Of a stretch of DNA of 64,000 nucleotides, positions 28,430-37,004 are shown one piece after another; within the stretch, counting starts at the first letter, position 1, and each line of letters opens with the position of its first letter. The notes beneath the pieces are model-generated. The model had not been told where the DNA came from. It made no database searches and saw only the letters and a list, made by a program, of their open reading frames with translations. This stretch comes from Oscillospiraceae bacterium (GTDB lineage: Bacteria; Bacillota; Clostridia; Oscillospirales; Oscillospiraceae). The stretch is taken from positions 1 to 64,000 of the forward strand of contig JAFUNI010000017.1 in NCBI GenBank assembly GCA_017482385.1, in the 5' to 3' direction. A program made the translations under genes and the position numbers.

Positions 28430-29805
28430 AAAAGGGGTTTGATCTTCTTCTTATAAATTCTCGCAAAGAGGATAAGCGTTACCATGACACTGACCACTTC
28501 CGCAATGGGGAATGCCCACCAGACCATATGCACATTGCCGCTCAGGCTCAGCAGGAATGCAGCAGGCAGCAGGGCGATCAGCTGCCGGCACAGGGATGTG
28601 ATGGTGGCATAAATGCCGTTGCCCAGGGCCTGGAAGCTGGTGCCTAAGCTGATGCCCACCGCCGCAATGGGGAAGTGAATGCTGATGATCCGCAGGGCGG
28701 TGCGGCCCAGCGCCAGGAAGGTATCCGAGGGCTCGAAAATATTCAGCAGCACATCGGGGAGGAACTGGAAAATACTAAGGCCGATCAGCATAATGACCGT
28801 GGCGGTGCAAAGGGCCAGCTTCAAGGTTTTTGTGATCCGTTCCGGCTTTTTTGCGCCGTAGTTGAAGGCAATGATGGGCACGATGGCGTTGTTGATGCCG
28901 AACAGGGGCATCAGCACAAAGCTCTGCAGCTTAAAGTACACACCGAACACGCCGGCAGCGGTCTCACCGTAAGCCTTAAAGCCCAGCAAGATCTGATTGA
29001 AACCGAAATTCATCACCGAGCCAATGGCCATCATCACAATAGACGGCACACCGACAGACAGGATCTTGCCCATGATCTTGCCCTGGGGGCGGAGATATTT
29101 CAGTTTCAGCGCTACATCGGGGTTCTTGGTGAAGTTAAAGATGATCGCCATAATGGCAGCCACCCACTGACCGGTAACAGTAGCCACCGCAGCGCCGGCA
29201 ATGCCCATAGGCGCAATGCCCAAGGGTTCAAAACCGAAAATAAAGACGGGGTCTAAAAGGATATTCAGCACAGCGCCCAAGCCCTGGGTAAACAGGGTGT
29301 AGGTGGTGCGGCCGGAGGCCTGCAGCAGGCGCTCGCCCAGAATTTCCACGAAAATACCGGCGCTGAACATAGAGCAGATGGAGATGTAGGAAGCGCCGCC
29401 CTTTACGGTTTCCTCCACGCTGGACTGAGCAGCGAAGAAGGCCTCAGCCCCCACTGCGCCGAAGATCATAAATCCGGCCACAGCGCACAGGCACAGGAAA
29501 ATGCCGTTGCCGGCGGTGCGGTTGGCCCGTTCCCGGTTGCCTTCGCCCAAGGATTTGCTGAGCAGGGCGTTCATACCCACACCGATGCCGGTGGCAAAGG
29601 CGATCATTAAATTCTGAATAGGGAATGCCAGGCCCAAGGCGGTGACGGCACTTTCGGAAATGCGGGAGACATAATAGCTATCCACCACATTGTAAAAGGC
29701 TTGCACCAGCATAGAAATAGCCAGGGGCAGGGCCATGGAGAAGAGCAATCTTCCCACGGGCATGGTGCCCATCTTGTTTTCTTGGAGTGTTGCGTTAGTC
29801 GACAT
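28426..29805 (-). CDS. MATE family efflux transporter
   Basis: A 459-residue protein with 12 membrane segments in two MatE repeats. LLFSMALPLAISMLVQAFYN and VVDSYYVSRISESAVTALGL mark the first helices, typical of the MepA-like branch. It is about 25-30% like the first MATE of this window by eye, so not a recent duplicate. The start at 29805 follows ACGAGG. It is bracketed by two palindromic repeat copies in the same orientation (28378-28429 and 29896-29965), and the first of these provides its TAG stop. Substrate unknown. Confidence 0.93.
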   Translation of the reverse strand: MSTNATLQENKMGTMPVGRLLFSMALPLAISMLVQAFYNVVDSYYVSRISESAVTALGLAFPIQNLMIAFATGIGVGMNALLSKSLGEGNRERANRTAGNGIFLCLCAVAGFMIFGAVGAEAFFAAQSSVEETVKGGASYISICSMFSAGIFVEILGERLLQASGRTTYTLFTQGLGAVLNILLDPVFIFGFEPLGIAPMGIAGAAVATVTGQWVAAIMAIIFNFTKNPDVALKLKYLRPQGKIMGKILSVGVPSIVMMAIGSVMNFGFNQILLGFKAYGETAAGVFGVYFKLQSFVLMPLFGINNAIVPIIAFNYGAKKPERITKTLKLALCTATVIMLIGLSIFQFLPDVLLNIFEPSDTFLALGRTALRIISIHFPIAAVGISLGTSFQALGNGIYATITSLCRQLIALLPAAFLLSLSGNVHMVWWAFPIAEVVSVMVTLILFARIYKKKIKPLL

Positions 29806-29895
29806 AGGGTAACCTCGTTTATAAAAATATCAACCGGACTATTATAACGGATTTTCGCCAAAATGCAACCCTACCCCGCAAAAGTAAAGCGATTT

Positions 29896-29965
29896 GTAGG
29901 GGAGGCATAGTATGCCTCCCGCAGGTATCGCATTTGTTTTGGGAGGGATAGTATCCCTCCCCTAC
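29896..29965. repeat. Palindromic repeat, copy 2 (A-B, short spacer)
   Basis: Same halves as copy 1, separated by about 20 unrelated bases, upstream of the MATE gene. Confidence 0.95.
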
Positions 29966-30018
29966 GAGATAACACAACCAGTGGTTGTGCTTTTTCTGAA
30001 GAATCAACCGAAAAGCCC

Positions 30019-30070
30019 TTTACATAGGGGAAAAATCCTCTATAATGAAAGTGTAAAACACTTGAAAGTG
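30019..30070 (+). promoter_or_regulatory. Promoter and candidate operator of the HTH-kinase operon
   Basis: TTTACA (30019-30024), 16 bp, TATAAT (30041-30046). Just downstream lie two overlapping dyads: AAGTGT-AAA-ACACTT (30049-30063) and CACTT-GA-AAGTG (30059-30070). They overlap the expected start site, the right place for repression by the XRE domain of the first gene. Confidence 0.7.
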
Positions 30071-30086
30071 GAATGAGGTGGCGAAA

Positions 30087-31241
30087 ATGTCCTTTGATGC
30101 AAATGTCCTTGCCAAGAATCTCAAAAAGTACCGCGTCGCCAAAAACATCACCCAGCAAGCTTTGGCAGAGCGGTTGGGGGTCAGCCCCCAGTCAGTGTCC
30201 AAATGGGAGTGCGCCCAGGCTGTGCCGGAGCTTGCCAAGCTTTGCGATTTGGCGGAAATTTTGGATGTGGCATTGGAAATGCTGCTGAAGACCCATCCTG
30301 CCTATGGCCGTGTTCTTGTGGGCGTGGACGGGGGCAGCACCAAGACGGAATTTATCCTCTTCCGGGAGGACGGAACGCTGTTAAAACGCACGGTCCTGCC
30401 CGGTTCCAATCCCAATCTCCACGGCTTGGAAAACAGCCTGTCCATTTTCCAGCAGGGCTTGGACAGCCTGCTGGAAACCGGCATGGAGCTGGCAGGTCTT
30501 TACATCGGCTGCGCGGGATTCCTCTCCGGCGGTTATGGAGAAAAAGCCCGGCAGACCCTGCAGAAAAAATACCCCCGGGCCCGGATCGGCTGCAGCTCCG
30601 ATGTGATGAATATCATCGCCTGCGGCTCGAACTCCCGGCGGTGCATTGCCGCCATTTGCGGCACGGGCTCGGTGATCTATGCCAATGCGAACCGGGACAT
30701 CCATCGCTTAGGTGGCGCAAGCTACCTGCTTGACAAGCAGGGCAGCGGCTTTGATATCGGCAGAGATGTGCTGCGCACCGCCCTTTTGGAGCGGGACGGC
30801 GTGGGAGAAAAGAGTCTGATCACCCCCATGGTGGAGGAAAAATTAGGCAGCACCGTATGGGATTCCATCCACGAAATTTATAAGGAAGGCCCGGCCTATA
30901 TTGCATCCTTTGCTCCCATTGTGTTTGCTGCCTATGAGCAGGGGGACAAGGTCGCCAGGAAAATATTAAAAGAACACGCCAGCTACTTAGCGGATATGAT
31001 CCAGGCGGCGGCGAAAATGTACGATTGCGGAAAGACTGTGGTGCTGTCCGGCAGTATTTTCTCAAAGGCCCCGGTTTTTTTGCGGCTGCTGAAAGAGCAG
31101 GTAACCATGGATTTAAGCTTTGAAGTACCTGCTGTGCCCCCGGTGTACGGTGCTTGCGCCCTGGCCGGTGAGCTGTGCGGTATGGAATTTATCCCGGCAG
31201 AAGAGTTTGAACGGCAGTATGCGGAGGTAACATTATGCTGA
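30087..31241 (+). CDS. XRE helix-turn-helix fused to a BadF/BcrA-type amino-sugar kinase
   Basis: 384 residues in two parts. Residues 5-65 form an XRE/Cro-type HTH (NITQQALAERLGVSPQSVSKW). From about 75 a BadF/BadG/BcrA/BcrD ATPase fold begins with VLVGVDGGSTKTEFILF (phosphate 1), then CGTGSVIYANANRD (phosphate 2) and VVLSGSIFSK (adenosine). This fold includes N-acetylglucosamine kinases and clostridial MurK, which phosphorylates both MurNAc and GlcNAc. The next gene is MurQ, which needs MurNAc-6-phosphate, so MurNAc kinase is the likeliest activity. The fusion suggests a sensor that controls its own operon. ATG at 30087 follows GAGG; a GTG at 30078 lies inside that site. Confidence 0.87.
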   Translation: MSFDANVLAKNLKKYRVAKNITQQALAERLGVSPQSVSKWECAQAVPELAKLCDLAEILDVALEMLLKTHPAYGRVLVGVDGGSTKTEFILFREDGTLLKRTVLPGSNPNLHGLENSLSIFQQGLDSLLETGMELAGLYIGCAGFLSGGYGEKARQTLQKKYPRARIGCSSDVMNIIACGSNSRRCIAAICGTGSVIYANANRDIHRLGGASYLLDKQGSGFDIGRDVLRTALLERDGVGEKSLITPMVEEKLGSTVWDSIHEIYKEGPAYIASFAPIVFAAYEQGDKVARKILKEHASYLADMIQAAAKMYDCGKTVVLSGSIFSKAPVFLRLLKEQVTMDLSFEVPAVPPVYGACALAGELCGMEFIPAEEFERQYAEVTLC

Positions 31242-32032
31242 AAACAGAAATGCGCAATCCCAAGACGACCCATATTGATAAAATGTCCCCTTTGGAAATT
31301 GCCAAGGTTATGAATGAAGAAAACGCCTACTGCGTGCAGGCGGTGGAGGCAGAGCTGCCCCAGATCGCCAAGGCCATTGATGCCGCCGCGGAAGCCCTCC
31401 AAAATGGCGGACGGCTGTTCTATGTAGGCGCCGGCACCTCCGGGCGGCTGGGCATCGTGGATGCGGCGGAGTGCCCACCCACCTTTGGCGTAACACCGGA
31501 TACGGTCATCGGTCTGATGGCCGGCGGCCTGGGCGCTATGGTCAATGCCAACGAAAACCGGGAGGACGACCCCGAAGCATCTGTGGCGGAGCTGAAAGAA
31601 TATGCCTTAAACGGCAAAGACATGGTGGTGGGTATTTCCGCTGCCGGCGGCGCAGCCTATGTGCTAAATGCCATCCGGTATGCCAAGAGCCTGGGCTGCA
31701 CCACTGTGGCCATTTCTTCCAACAAAGAAAGCCCCATCGACCAGGCGGCGGACATTTCCATCTGCCCGGACACGGGCGCGGAGGTCATCACCGGCTCTAC
31801 CCGCTTAAAAGCCGGCACGGCCCAAAAACTGATCCTCAATATGCTCTCCACCGGCGCTATGATCCGCAGCGGCTATGTGTGTGAGAATCTGATGATCAAC
31901 TTAAAGCCTACCAATACCAAATTAAAGCAGCGGGTCATCGGCATTGTTGCCGATATCACCGGTGATAGCAGAGAAGAGGCAGAAGCTCGGCTGGAAAAGG
32001 CGGGCTGGGTCATTAAGGAGGCAATCAAATGA
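31235..32032 (+). CDS. murQ: N-acetylmuramic acid 6-phosphate etherase
   Basis: 265 residues. The enzyme cleaves the lactyl ether of MurNAc-6-P to give GlcNAc-6-P and D-lactate in wall recycling. The SIS domain contains LFYVGAGTSGRLGIVDAAEC, with catalytic Glu79, and MVVGISAAGGAAYVLNAI. The C-terminal helical part (TGDSREEAEARLEKAGW) is present but shorter than the 298-residue E. coli protein, a common clostridial form. Start overlaps the kinase stop by 7 bases and its stop overlaps the next gene by 4, so three genes are translationally coupled. Confidence 0.95.
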   Translation: MLKTEMRNPKTTHIDKMSPLEIAKVMNEENAYCVQAVEAELPQIAKAIDAAAEALQNGGRLFYVGAGTSGRLGIVDAAECPPTFGVTPDTVIGLMAGGLGAMVNANENREDDPEASVAELKEYALNGKDMVVGISAAGGAAYVLNAIRYAKSLGCTTVAISSNKESPIDQAADISICPDTGAEVITGSTRLKAGTAQKLILNMLSTGAMIRSGYVCENLMINLKPTNTKLKQRVIGIVADITGDSREEAEARLEKAGWVIKEAIK

Positions 32033-34749
32033 GCAAGTTTTGTTTTGGCAATGTGTCCTTTACCCAAAACGAGAACCACCATTTGGTGATGACATCCCAG
32101 CTTGGCGACTATGCTTTGGAGTTTTTGGACAATGTGATCCTGGGGAAAACCATTCCCGACCGGTGCAGCACCGTCCATTCCAAGGATATTTTTACGGAAG
32201 AAACCACATTTGCCCAAGAGGAAAACTGCCTGCTGACTGCTACGGAAATTGAGCCGGGGGTGCGGATTTGCAACCGCTTTGCCGTGGGTGAAAAATCCGT
32301 GGTTATGGACACCTGGGTGGAAGCTGACCACAAGGTCTATGATGCTGCCCTTTGCCCCGGCAAAACCAAAATGGATGCCGCCGGCTTTTCGGAAGTGGGT
32401 GGCGGCGATGCCGGACGGTTTTTCCCCATTGACCCCTGCCCCCCTTACTATGGCTTTAAGGCCTATATGGTGCTGCGGGGCGAAAAGCGGTACTTAAAAG
32501 TCGAAGGCGGCTTTTTGTGGCACGACCACGGCTTCGTGGATGCCCATTTCCAAAGCGGCAATCTGCACGAAGACATTACCTGCTTTACAAAAGAGAACCC
32601 CATCCGCACGGTCTATTCCTTTGCGGAAACGGAAAACCAGGAATTGTCTTGCATTACCCCCGTGGGCAGCGCCCAAAAGACCGGGGCGCTCGTCAGCGGC
32701 AGCTTGACGGCAGAATATGCCCAAAAGGCAGACGGCGTATCCCTGCTTTGCAAGGGTAACCCCTATCCCATTTCTGCCATGCTGGCAAAACAAATTGCCA
32801 CCGGGGCGTATCATTATTTGGACACGGCATCCGGCTGGAAGACCGTCACCGTCACTGAAAAAGAAACCGGCACGGAGTTTTTCTTCATGGACCATCGGGA
32901 TGTGCCCGGTGTGGGTATGCGAATTTTTGCGGAAATCTGTGCCGATAACCGCATCGAATGGAGCATCGAAGCCATCAATCATTCTGAGGAATATACCTTG
33001 ATATGGTGCCGCTACCCCAACCTGCACTACGCCCCGGACCGGGTCTGCGACCTGTTCCACCCCTATGGCGGCGGCGATGTGGAGGTGGGCTTTAACCGCA
33101 CCGACGGCTACAAGGGTAGCCGCTACCCGGCAGGCCTGGTGTACTCTATGCCCTATTATGCCGCCTACCCCACCGGCAGCCGGGAGGGCGTGGGTATGTA
33201 CTATGCCATCCACGATATGAGCGGCGGCTTCAAATGCATTGATGTCTATACCACCAACCGGGGCGGTCAGTTCCGCTTTGGTTGTAAATACTGCGCAGAG
33301 GATCTGGGTCAGCCGAAAAACAGCTTTACCCTCCCCGGTAAGACCGTTTGGCAAAGCTTTACCGGCGATTGGTTTGACGCCACGGAAATTTACAGAGAAT
33401 TTGCTGAAACCTGCCCCTGGATGCCCAAGGACAATTCCCGGATCCCTCAGTGGATGCAGGAACTGCCCTTCTGGACCATGGACTGGGTACCCAATGAGAC
33501 CGATGCGGAAGAGCCCATTCCCATCAGCCTGCGACCCAATACCGAGGCCTACGGCCAGGATTGCTGGTTTGAGATTCCCTTAAAGCTGCGGGAAGAACTG
33601 GGTGTGCCCTTCGGCTACCACCTGTATAACTGGCACAAGATCCCCTTTAACAACGACTATCCCCATTATTTCCCCACCAAGCAGGCCTTGCCCCGTGGCT
33701 TGGAGCAGTTAAAGGCAGCGGGTATCCGCATTATGCCCTATATCAATGCCCTTTTATGGGACAATCGGGATAAGGCCAATGAGGACTGGCAGTTTACTGC
33801 CGTTGCCAAGGCCGGCGCGGTGAAGAAAGAATCCGGCGACCCGGCAATTCTTACCTATGCCTCTCACGAAAGTGACGGAGAAAAGGTGAAGCTGTCACCC
33901 ATGTGTCCCACTTCCAAGGTGTGGCGGAATAAGCTGAAGGAAATCGTCACCCGGATGTTTGGGGAACTGGGCGTAGACGGTGTGTACTTAGACCAAACCG
34001 CCGCCCACGGACCCCATCCCTGTATGGACAAAACCCACAGCCATAAGCCCGGCGGCGGCAGCTGGTGGAGCGAAAACCAGCGGGAATTGCTTGCAGAGCT
34101 GAATGCTATCAAGCCCAAGGATAAGATATTCACTTCCGAGGGCACTGCCGAGGTCTATGCGGGTTCCTTAGACGGCTTACTCAGTTGGTCGTGGATCGTG
34201 GTGGACAAGTATGTCCCCGCCTTTATGCGCATCTACGGCGGCAAGGTGATGGTGCTGGGCCGCAACACCAACGGCTACATGAAGGACAATGTGATGCACT
34301 GGAAGTACCACCTGGCGCAGGGCTTGGTGGCCGGTGAGCAGATGGGCTGGATCAATGCAGACTTTGTCTACGATAAGCAGAGATTGGATTTTGCCCGGAA
34401 GCTGATCCGCTTCCGCTATGAAAACCGGGAATTCTTCCGGGCCTGCCGGCCTATGCGGCCGCCGGAGGTGGAATGCGGCGAAGACCACAAATTCGCCTGC
34501 GGCATCGGTATGCAGTGGCAGGGCGTTTTGCATGAGCCCTACCTTATTGTGGGCGCATTGGAAAACGGCAACAAAAAGATGCTCGTTGCCGTGAACCTGC
34601 ATACAGAAGAAATCACTGATACCCTTTGGTTCAGTGACGATCTGGGTCTGACAGCGGATAACTGCAATGCAGAATTCTTGGACAAAAACCACCTGCGCCT
34701 CACCGTACCGGGCGAGAGCCTTGTTTGCCTCACTTGGGAAACAGAATAA
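32029..34749 (+). CDS. Large glycoside-hydrolase-like protein (DUF6259-type)
   Basis: 906 residues, no signal peptide. The N-terminal half looks all-beta (about 1-440). A TIM-barrel-like part follows: HLYNWHKIPFNNDYPHYFPT, GIRIMPYINALLW and GVDGVYLDQTAAHGPHPC, where the Asp of YLDQ lies where retaining clan-D glycosidases place a nucleophile. A C-terminal beta sandwich completes it. The layout resembles the DUF6259 family, which I think is related to alpha-galactosidase-type enzymes. As third gene of an operon with a MurNAc-type kinase and MurQ, it may release a sugar from an imported amino-sugar glycan. No activity can be stated. Confidence 0.7.
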   Translation: MSKFCFGNVSFTQNENHHLVMTSQLGDYALEFLDNVILGKTIPDRCSTVHSKDIFTEETTFAQEENCLLTATEIEPGVRICNRFAVGEKSVVMDTWVEADHKVYDAALCPGKTKMDAAGFSEVGGGDAGRFFPIDPCPPYYGFKAYMVLRGEKRYLKVEGGFLWHDHGFVDAHFQSGNLHEDITCFTKENPIRTVYSFAETENQELSCITPVGSAQKTGALVSGSLTAEYAQKADGVSLLCKGNPYPISAMLAKQIATGAYHYLDTASGWKTVTVTEKETGTEFFFMDHRDVPGVGMRIFAEICADNRIEWSIEAINHSEEYTLIWCRYPNLHYAPDRVCDLFHPYGGGDVEVGFNRTDGYKGSRYPAGLVYSMPYYAAYPTGSREGVGMYYAIHDMSGGFKCIDVYTTNRGGQFRFGCKYCAEDLGQPKNSFTLPGKTVWQSFTGDWFDATEIYREFAETCPWMPKDNSRIPQWMQELPFWTMDWVPNETDAEEPIPISLRPNTEAYGQDCWFEIPLKLREELGVPFGYHLYNWHKIPFNNDYPHYFPTKQALPRGLEQLKAAGIRIMPYINALLWDNRDKANEDWQFTAVAKAGAVKKESGDPAILTYASHESDGEKVKLSPMCPTSKVWRNKLKEIVTRMFGELGVDGVYLDQTAAHGPHPCMDKTHSHKPGGGSWWSENQRELLAELNAIKPKDKIFTSEGTAEVYAGSLDGLLSWSWIVVDKYVPAFMRIYGGKVMVLGRNTNGYMKDNVMHWKYHLAQGLVAGEQMGWINADFVYDKQRLDFARKLIRFRYENREFFRACRPMRPPEVECGEDHKFACGIGMQWQGVLHEPYLIVGALENGNKKMLVAVNLHTEEITDTLWFSDDLGLTADNCNAEFLDKNHLRLTVPGESLVCLTWETE

Positions 34750-34750
34750 C

Positions 34751-34782
34751 AAAAAAGGAACGGCTTATGCCGTTCCTTTTTT
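34751..34782. terminator. Bidirectional terminator
   Basis: A 14-bp perfect stem (AAAAAAGGAACGGC and complement, loop TTAT) between convergent genes. Confidence 0.92.
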
Positions 34783-34783
34783 G

Positions 34784-35407
34784 TTAGAGTTCCGAGAAAT
34801 CGTAAATGTAAATATCTGCGGCGGCGTTCATTTCTTCCACCATATCCTTGGAGGAATCGTCGTAAATGCCCACGGAGATCATACCCGCCTGCTTGGCGGT
34901 GGATACAGCGCCGATGTTATCGTCCACGAACATACATTCCTCCACCCGTTTGCCGAGCCTTGCGGCGGCCCGCACATAAATTTGGGGGTCTGCCTTGGTG
35001 GTGGCGAAATCGTCGCAGCTCCACACATTGTCAAACAGATCGTAAAGACCCACCCGCTCCAGGCACTTGTCCAGCACCGCGTGGGGGCTGGCGGTGAGCA
35101 CATTCAGACTGTGGCCCTTTTCTTTCAGCTGCAGGAGCTTTTCTTTCACAAAAGCCTTGGCAGGAATGGTGTTGTGGTACTGCCCCTCCATTTTCTTGGT
35201 GGCCAGGGCGCAGAATTCCTCCACGCTCAGTGGGCTGCCTAAGTCGATGGCATATTTTGCTGTGCCGATATAGCCCAAAGGGGTGATGATCTTCACAAAA
35301 TCATCGCGCATAGGCAGGTTATACTCCTGGAAAATTTCCACCATCATGGCGGAAAACACCGGCATAGAGTCAACCAGCGTGCCGTCAAAATCGAAAATAT
35401 AGGTCAT
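34784..35407 (-). CDS. HAD superfamily hydrolase (subfamily IA)
   Basis: 207 residues. Motif I FDFDGTLVDSMPVFSAM, motif II NVLTASPHAVLDKCLERVGL, the Lys of motif III in TTKADPQIYVRAA, and motif IV MFVDDNIGAVSTAKQAGM. The helical cap sits between motifs I and II. This is the group that includes beta-phosphoglucomutase and small sugar phosphatases; the substrate is not clear. ATG at 35407 follows GGAGG. It is monocistronic. Confidence 0.87.
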   Translation of the reverse strand: MTYIFDFDGTLVDSMPVFSAMMVEIFQEYNLPMRDDFVKIITPLGYIGTAKYAIDLGSPLSVEEFCALATKKMEGQYHNTIPAKAFVKEKLLQLKEKGHSLNVLTASPHAVLDKCLERVGLYDLFDNVWSCDDFATTKADPQIYVRAAARLGKRVEECMFVDDNIGAVSTAKQAGMISVGIYDDSSKDMVEEMNAAADIYIYDFSEL

Positions 35408-35464
35408 AATACCCTCCAAAATTCACTTTTTCCCCATTATAGCACAGAAAAACGGTTTTGCAAG

Positions 35465-35494
35465 AAAAAAGGAACGGCCAATGGCCGTTCCTTT
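35465..35494 (-). terminator. Terminator of the Gfo/Idh/MocA gene
   Basis: A 12-bp stem (AAAGGAACGGCC with its complement, loop ATT on the minus strand) followed by TTTTTT on the minus strand. Confidence 0.9.
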
Positions 35495-35497
35495 GGG

Positions 35498-36823
35498 TTA
35501 TTTGGTAAATTCGTTCTTCAGATCGTAGCGCTTCATAAAGTCGTCCATATCCACCACAGTGCCGGTCAGACGGGATTCCTCTGCGGCAAAGGCCAGCAGG
35601 TGGTTCTTCACGGAGGTGGAGATGTCGGCGGCCTTGTAGCCGTCGTATTCGCCGGAGAAGTAGTCGTAAAGCTCGCCCATAATGCCAATGTCGCCGCCGC
35701 CGTGACCGGCGCCGTGACCGGCAACAAAGCCACCCTCTGCAGCCGTGACACTGACTTGATGGTGCTGCTTGTCTGCAAAGGTATACAGGGTGATCTCTGC
35801 GTCGCTCATATTGGCGTACAGCTCGCCCTTGGTGCCGAAGATGCGAATGTACCGACCGCCCTTATTAAAGGCGTTCATAGTCAGGCTGGCTGTGGCGCCG
35901 CCTTCAAATTCCATATTCACAACCTGGTGGTCTACCACATCGTTGTCCATCTGGTAGACGCACATACCGTAGTTGTTGTTCTTCAGCGCGGCAACGGTCT
36001 CCTCGTCGGAGGCTACGCCGCCATCAATGGAGAACTTGGCTGTGGCAACTTCCCGATACCAGTTGGCATCGGAGTGATCGTCCACATAGATCCGTTTGGC
36101 ATTGTAGACACAGGTATCCGCAACGGGACAACCGCCGTCGATGCACCGCTTGGGAGCGCCTTCGGGCGCATTTTCCTTGCAGAAATGGGTCAGGCTGCCG
36201 AAGGACTGGACCTTCTTACAGGGCTTGTCAATGAGCCACTGGATAATATCCGTATCGTGGCTGCACTTGGCCAGGATCATGGGGGCACTGTCGGAGGTCT
36301 TGTGCCAGTTGCCGCGGACGAAGCTGTGGCTCTGGTGCACATTGCCCACAGCCTCTACGGCAATCAGAGACATAACATCGCCGATAGCGCCGTCCAGCAG
36401 AAGCTGCTTGACTCTGCCGTAGAAATTGGTGTAGCGCAGCACGTGGCACACCAGCACCTTCACGCCCTTTTTCTCGGCGGCGTTGGCGATGGCGGCGCAC
36501 TCCTCGGGGGTGGGGGCAACGGGCTTTTCCAGCAGGATATTGTAGCCTTTTTCAATGGCCTTCAGGGCAGGAGGCATATGCATTTTGTCCTGGGTGGCGA
36601 TGACGGCAAAATCTGCCATTTTGGGCTGCGCCAAAATATCCTCCCAGGAGTCATAACAGTTTTCCTCCGGCACATTGTGCCAGGCCTTTACGGTGTCCAA
36701 ATGGGCCTTCAAGGGGTCTGCCAGGCCAACGATCTGGAATTTGTCCTCCAACTTTTTCATAGCATTGGAGTAAACACAGCCTCTTGAGCCAAGGCCGATG
36801 ACGATTGCGGTAAGCTTCTTCAT
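35498..36823 (-). CDS. Gfo/Idh/MocA family NAD(P)-dependent oxidoreductase
   Basis: 441 residues. The N-terminal Rossmann domain has IVIGLGSRGCVYSNAM and the EKP motif in LLEKPVAPTPEE. The C-terminal alpha/beta domain has GNWHKTSDSAPMILAKCSHD, whose His-x-Lys and Asp-His residues match the catalytic region, and a Cys-rich insert (CIDGGCPVADTCVYNAKRIY). Family members oxidise or reduce sugars and inositols. The CPVADTC insert resembles a subgroup acting on carbohydrate intermediates, but no neighbour fixes the substrate. ATG at 36823 follows GGGAGG. Confidence 0.9.
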   Translation of the reverse strand: MKKLTAIVIGLGSRGCVYSNAMKKLEDKFQIVGLADPLKAHLDTVKAWHNVPEENCYDSWEDILAQPKMADFAVIATQDKMHMPPALKAIEKGYNILLEKPVAPTPEECAAIANAAEKKGVKVLVCHVLRYTNFYGRVKQLLLDGAIGDVMSLIAVEAVGNVHQSHSFVRGNWHKTSDSAPMILAKCSHDTDIIQWLIDKPCKKVQSFGSLTHFCKENAPEGAPKRCIDGGCPVADTCVYNAKRIYVDDHSDANWYREVATAKFSIDGGVASDEETVAALKNNNYGMCVYQMDNDVVDHQVVNMEFEGGATASLTMNAFNKGGRYIRIFGTKGELYANMSDAEITLYTFADKQHHQVSVTAAEGGFVAGHGAGHGGGDIGIMGELYDYFSGEYDGYKAADISTSVKNHLLAFAAEESRLTGTVVDMDDFMKRYDLKNEFTK

Positions 36824-36971
36824 GGTTAAGAACCTCCCATTGGTAAATTGATAGATTCATAATAGCATACCTCAGACGAAAATGACAGCATTTTTTCGCA
36901 TTTTGTATAAGTTTTGATAAATAATGAAGAAGCAGTGATGCAAAGGGGGAATAAAACCAGCGGTTACCGTC

Positions 36972-37000
36972 TTGCATTTTGTCGAAAAATCTGCTATAAT
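36972..37000 (+). promoter_or_regulatory. Sigma-A promoter of Y-shaped element 1
   Basis: TTGCAT (36972-36977), 17 bp, TATAAT (36995-37000). The expected start at about 37005-37007 coincides with the first base of the 24-bp stem. Confidence 0.85.
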
Positions 37001-37004
37001 GTTC

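Noticed and set aside
35600-36787. A 395-codon plus-strand frame opposite the Gfo/Idh/MocA gene
   Set aside because: Shadow frame without family features, rich in Val/Gly/His.
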